Source: Candidatus Muproteobacteria bacterium
GTDB lineage: Bacteria; Pseudomonadota; Gammaproteobacteria; Acidiferrobacterales; Sulfurifustaceae
Direction of reading: 5' to 3'
DNA length: 49,020 bases
Assembly (NCBI GenBank): GCA_027449605.1
Contig: DAIDLH010000028.1
Coordinates: forward strand, 1 to 49,020
Position numbers and translations under genes: made by a program. The notes under the pieces were generated by a model. That model was not told the origin of the DNA. It searched no databases and was given only the letters and a program-made list of their open reading frames with translations. Below are positions 1 through 8,543 of the stretch, in pieces; positions within the stretch are counted from its first letter, which is position 1, and every line of letters begins with the position of its first letter.

Positions 1-112
1 GGCAGGGATGCCGCGCGTCGCCCGCCGGCACAGGGATGTGCCGTCGGGCGACCGCCGTGCCCGAGGCGCGAAGCGCAGGGAGTATTCGCGCCATCCGGGG
101 CGTGTTTCTTTT

Positions 113-193
113 GGTTCCTTTTCTTTGCACGAGCAAAGAAAAGGAACCTGCCGTGGGTCAGCCACCCACAAGTAAAACGCCGCCGAAGGCGGC
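113..193. repeat. Extragenic hairpin cluster
   Basis: Three inverted repeats lie in series. The first has a perfect 16-bp stem (113-128 with 133-148) and a 4-base loop (acga). The second pairs 153-158 with 164-169. The third pairs 179-184 with 188-193 and, read on the minus strand, is followed by GTTTTAC, so it may be a second parC terminator. A 68-codon open frame runs through the cluster (36-242), but it reads only through the stems and has no recognisable protein features. The first stem resembles extragenic repeats found in many copies in some gammaproteobacterial genomes; that comparison is from memory and untested. Confidence 0.7.
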
Positions 194-210
194 TCGACAA
201 ATAAATTTCC

Positions 211-236
211 AAAAACATAAACGCCGCTTTCGCGGC
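211..236 (-). terminator. Intrinsic terminator of the parE-parC operon
   Basis: On the minus strand, just after the parC stop, GCCGC-GAAA-GCGGC forms a short tetraloop hairpin (236-223). It is followed by GTTTATGTTTTT. The stem is short but GC-only and correctly placed. Confidence 0.65.
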
Positions 237-244
237 ATTTAGGT

Positions 245-2562
<2,318 letters not shown>

Positions 2563-2563
<1 letters not shown>

Positions 2564-3000
2564 CAGCGTTTCGCCTCGGCGGTTCGTTTCAGCGCCAGAT
2601 TCATCAGATCAAATGCCTTGTGTGTTTTCTCGGAAATGAAAGGCATCATCAGCCGGGCGAGCGCGCCGGAGAAATACTCGCGCTGGACGAAGCGCACGCC
2701 CTTGATGCCGTTCGGCACGATGAAAAACGCCTGCTCGCGATCGAAGATGCCTTCGATCAGACGCCGGCGGCGCCAACGCAGCTCGGAGGCGGGGATGGCC
2801 TTCACGACGTAGGCCGCGAACCCCTTGGCTTCTTCGCCCGGGTAACGCGCCTGGATCGTCAGGCGCTGGCCCGGCGCCAGGCTGCCGTAAATGGAAACGA
2901 TAAACGGATTCCATTGCGGATAGGCGTGAAAATGAGTCAGCACGCGCCAGACGATTTCAGCCGACGTCGAGATGTCCACCGCGGTTTTGATGGTGGGCAT
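2563..3000 (-). CDS. SRPBCC (START/polyketide-cyclase-like) domain protein
   Basis: This 145-residue protein looks like a single-domain member of the SRPBCC helix-grip superfamily. It opens with a beta strand and the typical '[18 protein letters not shown]' helix and loop (about 17-34). A central set of strands follows, with [10 protein letters not shown] and a basic RWRRRR patch near 75-80, then a C-terminal helix. Members of the superfamily bind hydrophobic ligands or act as cyclases, aromatase-like enzymes or chaperones; no substrate can be read here. Its start overlaps the parE stop, and its stop overlaps the parC start, both as ATGA. It is therefore tightly embedded between the two topoisomerase IV subunits and should be made with them. 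A role in topoisomerase function is speculation; the arrangement may be only operonic. Confidence 0.85.
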
Positions 3001-4892
3001 CAGATGACCTCCGCCTTGTCGCCGTTCTTCTCGAGCCAGGTCTTGCGGTCGGCCGCGCGTTTCTTGCCGAGCAGCATGTCGAGCAGCTTGGTGGTGTTGT
3101 CGCCGGACTGGATTTCCAGCTGCACCAGCCGGCGCGTTTTCGGGTCCATGGTGGTCTCGCGCAGTTGCTCCGGGTTCATCTCGCCCAGCCCCTTGAAGCG
3201 CGTCACCATCGGCTTGGCGCGCGAACCGTTGGTCTCGATGCGCTTGAGGATAGACTGCTTCTCCTCGTCATCGAGGGCGTAATGGATTTCCTTGCCCACG
3301 TCGATGCGATACAGCGGCGGCATGGCGACGCACACGCGGCCTTCCGCCACCAGCGGCCGGAAGTGGCGCACGAACAGCGCGCACAGCAGCGTCGCGATGT
3401 GCGCGCCGTCGGAATCGGCGTCGGCGAGAATGCACACCTTGCCGTAACGCAGGCCCTCGAGATTACTCGAACCCGGATCGACGCCGAGCGCCACGGCGAT
3501 ATCGTGCACTTCCTGTGAGCCCAGCACCTCGGCGGATTCCACTTCCCAGGTGTTCAGGATCTTGCCGCGCAGCGGCATGATCGCCTGGAATTCGCGGTCG
3601 CGCGCCTGCTTGGCGGAACCGCCGGCGGAATCGCCCTCCACCAGGAACAGCTCGGTGCGCGACAGATCCTGCGCCACGCAGTCGGCAAGCTTGCCGGGCA
3701 GCGCCGGGCCGGTGCCGACCTTCTTGCGCGCGACTTTCTTGTCGGCGCGCTGGCGTTCCTGCGCGGATTCGATGGCGAGCGCCGCGATCTTCTCGGCGTC
3801 GGCGACGTGCTGGTTGAGCCACAGGCTGAAGGCGTCCTTGGCCACGCCCTGCACGAAGCTCGCCGCCTCGCGCGAGGTCAGGCGCTCCTTGGTCTGGCCG
3901 GAGAACTGCGGGTCGCGCATCTTGAGCGAGAACACATAGCTCGACTTGCCCCAGATATCCTCGGGCGCGAGCTTCACGCCGCGCGGCAGCAGGTTGCGGA
4001 ACTCGCAGAACTCGCGCATGGCGTCGGTGAGCCCGGCGCGGAAACCGTTGATGTGCGTGCCGTCCTGCGTGGTCGGGATGAGATTGACGTAGCTCTCCAT
4101 GATTGGCTCGCCGCCCGCGGGCAGCCAGGCGATGGCCCAATCCACTTCACCGTCGTTGCCCTTGTGATGGCCGACGAAAGGCTCGGCGGGAAGATATTCC
4201 CAGCCCTCGATCTGCGCCTTGAGATAATCCTTGAGGCCGTCTTCGTAATGCCACTCCTCGTTGTCCTTGGCGTCGGCTTCGTTGGTGAAGCTGATGTACA
4301 GGCCCGGACACAGCACCGCCTTGGCGCGCAGCACATGCTTCAGGCGCGGCACGTGGAACTTCACCGTGTCGAAGAACTGGGCGTCGGGCCAGAACCGGAT
4401 GACGCTGCCGGTGACGTTTTTTTCCGCCTTGCCGACCGCTTTCAGTTCCGAGGTCTTCTGCCCGTCGGCGTAGGACATGCGGTATTCCTTGCCGTCGCGC
4501 CGCACCGTCACTTCCAGCTTGTGCGACAGCGCGTTGACCACCGACACGCCGACGCCGTGCAGACCGCCGGAATAGGTGTAATTCTTGTTCGAGAATTTTC
4601 CGCCCGCGTGCAGGCGCGTGAGGATCACCTCGACGCCCGACACGCCCTCTTCCTTGTGCTTGTCCACCGGCAGGCCGCGGCCGTTGTCCGCGACCGAGAC
4701 CGAGCCGTCGGTGTGCAGCGTGACGTCGATCGCGCTGCAATGGCCGGCGATGGCCTCGTCCACGCTGTTGTCGATGACCTCCTGGGCGAGATGATTCGGA
4801 CGGTCGGTCTGGGTGTACATGCCCGGACGGCGGCGCACCGGCTCGAGACCGGTCAGGACTTCAATCGCGGAGGAATCGTAGACGGCGCTCAT
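3000..4892 (-). CDS. parE: DNA topoisomerase IV subunit B
   Basis: This is the ATPase subunit of topoisomerase IV (630 residues, the usual length). The N-terminal GHKL domain shows EVIDNSVDEA (Glu38, Asn42), DNGRGLPV and the lid loop GGLHGVGVSVVNAL. A transducer domain follows. The TOPRIM domain starts at the LVEGDSAGGSAKQA motif near residue 418, with DADSDGAHI further on. The open frame continues far upstream, but homology begins at MSAVYDSSAIEVLTGLEPV. The ATG at 4892 is preceded by a GAAGAA-type SD, so I place the start there. The stop overlaps the SRPBCC start. The gene lies 23 bases after the CNP1-like gene and is probably co-transcribed with it. Confidence 0.96.
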   Translation of the reverse strand: MSAVYDSSAIEVLTGLEPVRRRPGMYTQTDRPNHLAQEVIDNSVDEAIAGHCSAIDVTLHTDGSVSVADNGRGLPVDKHKEEGVSGVEVILTRLHAGGKFSNKNYTYSGGLHGVGVSVVNALSHKLEVTVRRDGKEYRMSYADGQKTSELKAVGKAEKNVTGSVIRFWPDAQFFDTVKFHVPRLKHVLRAKAVLCPGLYISFTNEADAKDNEEWHYEDGLKDYLKAQIEGWEYLPAEPFVGHHKGNDGEVDWAIAWLPAGGEPIMESYVNLIPTTQDGTHINGFRAGLTDAMREFCEFRNLLPRGVKLAPEDIWGKSSYVFSLKMRDPQFSGQTKERLTSREAASFVQGVAKDAFSLWLNQHVADAEKIAALAIESAQERQRADKKVARKKVGTGPALPGKLADCVAQDLSRTELFLVEGDSAGGSAKQARDREFQAIMPLRGKILNTWEVESAEVLGSQEVHDIAVALGVDPGSSNLEGLRYGKVCILADADSDGAHIATLLCALFVRHFRPLVAEGRVCVAMPPLYRIDVGKEIHYALDDEEKQSILKRIETNGSRAKPMVTRFKGLGEMNPEQLRETTMDPKTRRLVQLEIQSGDNTTKLLDMLLGKKRAADRKTWLEKNGDKAEVI

Positions 4893-4915
4893 GGTGAAAA
4901 TTTCTTCATGGAAAA

Positions 4916-5488
4916 TCAGGGTTGATCTTGCAACAGACGCCGCATTTCGTCCGGCGAACGCGCGGGTTTCTGGCTGTCGCAGACATAGCGACGGTAGATG
5001 ACATCGCGAAACGCATTGATCTCCGAACGCGGAATCGTCCGCCATGGGGGATTCACCGCCGGCGACCAGGTGTGCTGCGCGGTGCCGATGGCGTAGGTCT
5101 TGTATTGCCGCGTTTCGCAGCGATATCCGTCGTAAAACACGCTGCGCGCGCCGGAAGGGCTTTCCACGACGAGCGTGAACCGCGCGACAAGGTCCGGAGC
5201 GCGCGTGATGGATTTGCCGTCGATGAATATCCTCAGCGTGTCGGTGCTGTTCATGGCGACTGGCAGCAGATCGCGGTCGTCCGGATAAGGCGGGAGCGTG
5301 ATCGCGCTCTCCCGCCATTTCTCGACGTATTTTTCATCGAAGGGAAATTCGTTCGGCTCCTCCCCGTATATGTCTTTCTTGGCGAGCACGGGATGAGCCG
5401 CGATGGCGAGCGCCGCGGCCAGCAGCAGGCTGATGGCGCATCGGCGGCGTCCGATCCGTAACGTTGAAATCCGGGAGGTCCCTCGCAT
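4916..5488 (-). CDS. CNP1-like exported protein
   Basis: This 190-residue protein (from the ATG at 5488) carries a signal peptide: a basic start, a hydrophobic LLLAAALAIAA core, and a likely cleavage after AHPVLA near residue 36. The mature part matches the CNP1-like family pattern I remember: a W..(S/A)...LP.YP...DLLP stretch, a DGKSITRAPDLVARFTLVV strand region and a YDGYRCETRQYKTYA segment. It has one Cys in that segment and a second in RRYVCDSQKP, so a periplasmic disulfide is possible. The family's function is unknown. The start is uncertain: the frame stays open upstream to 5620 and no SD precedes 5488. A TATACT lies at 5498-5503, which would give an almost leaderless message. It probably heads the parE-SRPBCC-parC operon. 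Confidence 0.72.
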   Translation of the reverse strand: MRGTSRISTLRIGRRRCAISLLLAAALAIAAHPVLAKKDIYGEEPNEFPFDEKYVEKWRESAITLPPYPDDRDLLPVAMNSTDTLRIFIDGKSITRAPDLVARFTLVVESPSGARSVFYDGYRCETRQYKTYAIGTAQHTWSPAVNPPWRTIPRSEINAFRDVIYRRYVCDSQKPARSPDEMRRLLQDQP

Positions 5489-5529
5489 CGGGCGCGCAGT
5501 ATACAGCAGATGCGCGCGATGCACGAGGC

Positions 5530-5559
5530 GCATCATCGGCCGCCATCGACCGATGATGC
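5530..5559 (-). terminator. Perfect 10-bp hairpin after the DUF3501 gene
   Basis: A perfect 10-bp stem (5530-5539 with 5550-5559, 10-base loop) sits 14 bases after the DUF3501 stop. No T-run follows on the minus strand, so it is not a canonical intrinsic terminator. It may be a message 3'-end stabiliser, or an operator for the CNP1-parE promoter. Confidence 0.4.
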
Positions 5560-5573
5560 ATGAACGACACAAA

Positions 5574-6197
5574 TCAGTTCGATAAATCCCGCGCCAGGGA
5601 ATCGCGCGTGGCCGCCGCAATCGGGTCGACCGCGTAGGTGTAAGCCGGATGATCGATGCCCATGGCGATCGCCGCGCCCTGTTTCACGGCCTGCCCCATC
5701 GCCGGTGTCAGCTCGAAGCGCAGAAAATGAACCGACGACGTTTTTTCCTCGTCCTCGCGCTCGAGGTCTTCGTCCGCATGCGGCCGCACCGGCTCGAAGC
5801 CCGCGACCCGGATCCAGACCCGTTCTTCGACGCCTTTCAGGCGCTTCAGGGCCTCGCGGCGCTCGTCCATGTCCGGGAACTCGACCATGAAAGTCGCCTT
5901 CCAGTTGCTGCCGTCCGGGATCAGCGGGTTGTACGCGGCGAGTTCCTCGTTGATGCCGTCGGCCTCGAAAATGCGCTCGATGCGGAGCATCTCCTGCACC
6001 TGATACTGCATCGTCAGCCGGTCCTCGAAGTAGAGCGTGGCGTTCGGGCCGATGGCGACCTGACGGTGCTGCTTGTGCGCCATGACCTCGGCGCGCAGCC
6101 GCGGTCGCAACTCGGCGTATTTTTCGAGTGAATAGAGATCGTCGCGCGTCAGCTTTTTCATGGGGGCTTTCTCGTTCACGGAAACCTGGGGATTCAT
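5574..6197 (-). CDS. DUF3501 family protein
   Basis: The 207-residue protein matches the DUF3501 family: LTRDDLYSLEKYAELRPRLRAEVMAHKQHR at the start, GPNATLYFEDRLTMQYQVQEMLR, then a middle with NPLIPDGSNWKATFMVEFPD. It has no signal peptide or membrane segment. The family's function is unknown. In many proteobacteria it is encoded beside a rubrerythrin and a CCG-domain Fe-S protein, as here. The start at 6197 is chosen because GAGGAGGT lies about 6 bases upstream, inside the 15-base gap after the Fe-S gene. A second Met (6161) matches the usual family start but has no SD. It is the third gene of the operon headed by rubrerythrin. Confidence 0.88.
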   Translation of the reverse strand: MNPQVSVNEKAPMKKLTRDDLYSLEKYAELRPRLRAEVMAHKQHRQVAIGPNATLYFEDRLTMQYQVQEMLRIERIFEADGINEELAAYNPLIPDGSNWKATFMVEFPDMDERREALKRLKGVEERVWIRVAGFEPVRPHADEDLEREDEEKTSSVHFLRFELTPAMGQAVKQGAAIAMGIDHPAYTYAVDPIAAATRDSLARDLSN

Positions 6198-6212
6198 GCT
6201 TACCTCCTCGAT

Positions 6213-7559
6213 TCAAACACCATAGGCCAGCCGCAGCAACGACATCGGATGCTCCGGTTTTTTGTCGCCCTGCAAGCCGTTCTCGATCTGATGCCCGGCC
6301 ATCGGGCAGTCGCTCGAGTAATGGTCGGGGTTGGTCTGCTGCACGCGCGCCACCACCGGGCGGCAGATCTTCATCGACGCTTCGTGGAACTCGCTCTTCA
6401 CCGCGTAAGTGCCGTCGTGACCGGAACAGCGCTCGATGGTTTCGAGTTTGGTGCCGGAGACGAGATTCAACAATTCCCGGGTCTTGAGGCCGATATTCTG
6501 CACGCGCAGATGGCACGGGACATGATAGGAGACGGTCCCGAGCGCATTCCTGAAATCGGTTTTGAGCTTGCCTTCCCTGTGTCGAAGCATGAGATATTCG
6601 AACGGATCGAAGATCGCCTGCTTGACCTTGGCGACATCGGCATCGCCGGGAAACATCAGCGGCAGTTCCTGCTTGAACATGAGCACGCAGGACGGCACCG
6701 GCGCGACGATGTCCCAGCCTTCGTCCACGAGTTTCGCCAGCACCGGGATGTTCGCTTCCTTGGCGCGCGCCACGGCTTCGAGATCGCCCAATTCGAGCTT
6801 GGGCATGCCGCAACATTTTTCCTTTTCGGCGAGCATGACCGGAATGCCGTTATGTTCGAAAACGGCGATCAGGTCCTCGCCGATATGCGGCTCGTTGTAA
6901 TTGCCGTAACAGGTGGCAAACAACGCGACCTTGCCGCGCGTGCGTCCGGCCGGAACGGCGTTCAGGCCATCGCGCTTGCGATGTTTGGCGCGTTTGCGCA
7001 GGGTTTTGCTGTGATACTCGGGGAGCAAGGCCTTCGGATGCACGCCCAGGGTCTTGTCCAGAACCTTGCGCACGGCGCCGGACCTGTTCGCGGCGTTTAC
7101 CGCCTGCGCCACCACCGGAATGCCGGCGAGCTTGCCGACCAGATCGGTGTTCGTGAGCAATTTGTCGCGCGTTTTCACGTCGCCCTTCTTGAACTTCACC
7201 GCCTTGGCGCGCAGCAGCAGATGCGGGAAATCCACGTTCCATTCATGCGGCGGTACGTACGGGCACTTGGTCATGAAACACAGATCGCAGAGATAGCAGT
7301 GATCCACGACCTGCCAGTAATCCTCCTTCTTCACGCCGTCGACTTCCATCGTGGACGAGTTGTCCACCAGGTCGAACAGCGTGGGAAATGCCTGGCACAG
7401 GCTGACGCAACGGCGACAGCCGTGACAGATATCGAACACGCGCTCAAGTTCTTTCATCAGCGCGTCTTCATCGTAAAATCCGGGGTCGTGCCAGTTGAGC
7501 GCGTGGCGCGTCGGCGCCTTGAGACTGCCTTCGCGTTGGCCTTCAGTCGGTTGGCTCAT
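6213..7559 (-). CDS. Heterodisulfide-reductase-type Fe-S oxidoreductase (GlpC/HdrD-like)
   Basis: This 448-residue soluble protein carries two [4Fe-4S] ferredoxin motifs: Cys45, 48, 51, 55 in CHGCRRCVSLC, and Cys88, 91, 94, 99 in CYLCDLCFMTKC. Two C-terminal CCG-type cysteine-rich regions follow: ATCYGN...EKCCGMPKLELGD and YHVPCHLRVQ...ERCSGHDGTY. This is the layout of the GlpC/HdrD/LutA group, which passes electrons between ferredoxin-like clusters and a special cluster or thiol substrate. Position between rubrerythrin and DUF3501 suggests an electron-transfer role in peroxide or oxygen detoxification, which is inference from context. An alternative is a dehydrogenase subunit whose catalytic partner lies elsewhere. 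The stop is 15 bases before the DUF3501 start. Confidence 0.88.
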   Translation of the reverse strand: MSQPTEGQREGSLKAPTRHALNWHDPGFYDEDALMKELERVFDICHGCRRCVSLCQAFPTLFDLVDNSSTMEVDGVKKEDYWQVVDHCYLCDLCFMTKCPYVPPHEWNVDFPHLLLRAKAVKFKKGDVKTRDKLLTNTDLVGKLAGIPVVAQAVNAANRSGAVRKVLDKTLGVHPKALLPEYHSKTLRKRAKHRKRDGLNAVPAGRTRGKVALFATCYGNYNEPHIGEDLIAVFEHNGIPVMLAEKEKCCGMPKLELGDLEAVARAKEANIPVLAKLVDEGWDIVAPVPSCVLMFKQELPLMFPGDADVAKVKQAIFDPFEYLMLRHREGKLKTDFRNALGTVSYHVPCHLRVQNIGLKTRELLNLVSGTKLETIERCSGHDGTYAVKSEFHEASMKICRPVVARVQQTNPDHYSSDCPMAGHQIENGLQGDKKPEHPMSLLRLAYGV

Positions 7560-7640
7560 GGCTGGATCCGCATGACGATGAATTCGAGATATCTTCCGCT
7601 ACGCAGCCGCAGGTGCTTTGACCGCCATCAAACGCGGCCG

Positions 7641-7680
7641 TGAAAATGAAGCGACGGGCGGGCATGCCCGACCCGTCGCT
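7641..7680 (-). terminator. Hairpin downstream of rubrerythrin
   Basis: The stem pairs 7650-7658 with 7672-7680 (AGCGACGGG), with an inner GGGC/GCCC extension. On the minus strand it is followed by TTCATTTTC, a weak T-tract. It lies between rubrerythrin and the Fe-S gene, so it probably lowers, rather than blocks, expression of the two downstream genes and leaves rubrerythrin in excess. Confidence 0.6.
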
Positions 7681-7692
7681 CCTGGCTCAGGC

Positions 7693-8115
7693 TTACTTGC
7701 CGAGGGTATCCAGGGCTTTCTGGAACCGGTTGGCGTGCGAGCGCTCGGCCTTGCCCAGCGTCTCGAACCAGTCGGCGATTTCGGCAAAGCCTTCCTCGCG
7801 GGCCTGCTTTGCCATGCCCGGGTACATGTCGGTGTACTCGTGGGTCTCGCCGGCGATGGCGGCCTTCAGGTTGTCGGAAGTGACACCGATCGGGAGGCCG
7901 GTAGCCGGGTCGCCACACTGCTCGAGATATTCGAGATGGCCATGGGCGTGACCGGTTTCACCTTCGGCAGTGGAGCGGAAAACGGCGGAAACGTCGTTGT
8001 ATCCTTCCACGTCGGCCTTGGCGGCGAAGTACAGATAGCGGCGGTTGGCCTGGGATTCGCCGGCAAAAGCCGCCTTGAGGTTGTTTTCGGTCTTGCTTCC
8101 TTTGAGTTTTGACAT
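7693..8115 (-). CDS. Rubrerythrin, short form without rubredoxin domain
   Basis: This is a 140-residue ferritin-like diiron protein. All expected iron ligands are visible: Glu20, Glu53, His56, Glu90, Glu93, Glu124 and His127 (E51-GETGH and the GETHEYTDMY and KAERSHANR segments). Classical rubrerythrins of about 190 residues end in a rubredoxin [FeS4] domain that feeds electrons to the diiron site; this one stops right after the second iron-ligand helix. It should reduce peroxide but must take electrons from another protein, and the Fe-S oxidoreductase next door is the obvious candidate (inference). The ATG has a GAGGAG SD. It is the first gene of the operon, with a 5' leader of about 75 bases from the promoter at 8199-8227. 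Confidence 0.93.
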   Translation of the reverse strand: MSKLKGSKTENNLKAAFAGESQANRRYLYFAAKADVEGYNDVSAVFRSTAEGETGHAHGHLEYLEQCGDPATGLPIGVTSDNLKAAIAGETHEYTDMYPGMAKQAREEGFAEIADWFETLGKAERSHANRFQKALDTLGK

Positions 8116-8188
8116 GATAGACTCCTCGTTTGTCAGTCGGTTTGCGATAACATTATGAATCTGAAAATAAAATCAATCGAACATTTTG

Positions 8189-8207
8189 ATTTAGAATAAT
8201 TCTAAAT
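8189..8207. promoter_or_regulatory. Fur/PerR/Irr-type operator palindrome
   Basis: ATTTAGAATAATTCTAAAT is a perfect 19-bp palindrome around a single central base. Its core TTAGAAT-A-ATTCTAA has the 7-1-7 layout of Fur-family boxes. It differs from the Fur consensus (TGATAAT repeats) and is closer to PerR or Irr boxes. It covers the -10 hexamer of the rubrerythrin promoter, so a bound regulator would block transcription. Which regulator binds is not visible, because no Fur-family gene lies in the window. Confidence 0.75.
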
Positions 8208-8227
8208 TAGACAAAAATCCTTGTCAA
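8199..8227 (-). promoter_or_regulatory. Sigma-70 promoter of the rubrerythrin operon
   Basis: On the minus strand TTGACA (8227-8222) and TAGAAT (8204-8199) are separated by exactly 17 bases. This is a full-consensus -35 with a five-of-six -10. The expected start point is near 8192, about 75 bases before the rubrerythrin ATG. The -10 lies inside the palindrome at 8189-8207. Confidence 0.85.
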
Positions 8228-8452
8228 CAGCGATGTTTTTTCGCTGGTCAATTCAATGGAGATTGGTTGGAATGTGGCTATTCTTAGTTTCAGGTGCCTT
8301 GCACGGATCATTGACCGTGTCGGCCACACCCCAGGCGCCATGATCCCGGCAACGAATTCACGAGGGCGCGCGGCACGAAGCTCGGCAAAATTTGACGCAT
8401 CATTCCGCGGCGCGGGAATGCGGATGCAAACTTCACCAAAGCGCAGGGAACC
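8228..8452. other. Intergenic region upstream of pilB
   Basis: Together with the rubrerythrin leader and the small uORF, this gene-free stretch separates the divergent rubrerythrin and pilB units. I looked for sigma-70 and sigma-54 (GG-N10-GC) promoters for pilB and found none I would defend. No pilA-like gene is present, although major pilin genes often sit here. The region is less GC-rich near 8228-8290. Confidence 0.5.
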
Positions 8453-8462
8453 AGGAGGAGCA

Positions 8463-8522
8463 ATGATTTGGCGCAGCAGGACATCTCAACTATATTTGAT
8501 CGACCCGGCGCATAAGCAGTGA
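8463..8522 (+). CDS. Candidate 19-residue upstream ORF (leader peptide) before pilB
   Basis: An AGGAGG at 8453-8458 sits 4 bases before an ATG that opens a 19-codon frame (MIWRSRTSQLYLIDPAHKQ). The frame stops 21 bases before pilB. This is the best ribosome-binding site in the region, while pilB itself has none, so the small frame may load ribosomes for pilB by reinitiation. There is no homology I recognise, and it may simply be chance. Confidence 0.35.
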   Translation: MIWRSRTSQLYLIDPAHKQ

Positions 8523-8543
8523 CGCTTAGCTGATTCCCCCATC

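Noticed and set aside
105-109. ParC Thr109 at the quinolone-pocket position as an acquired resistance mutation
   Set aside because: Thr may be the natural residue in this lineage; without relatives no claim of selection is justified.
36-242. 68-codon frame at the left edge
   Set aside because: It reads through the stems of the extragenic hairpins and ends at the parC terminator; no SD and no protein features.
8371-8390. Sigma-54-like GGCACG...GGC upstream of pilB
   Set aside because: The -12 element reads CGGCA instead of TTGCA and the GC dinucleotide is out of register.
8256-8462. Upstream extension of the 19-codon frame to 88 codons
   Set aside because: The longer version has no SD and no recognisable composition; only the part after AGGAGG is plausible.
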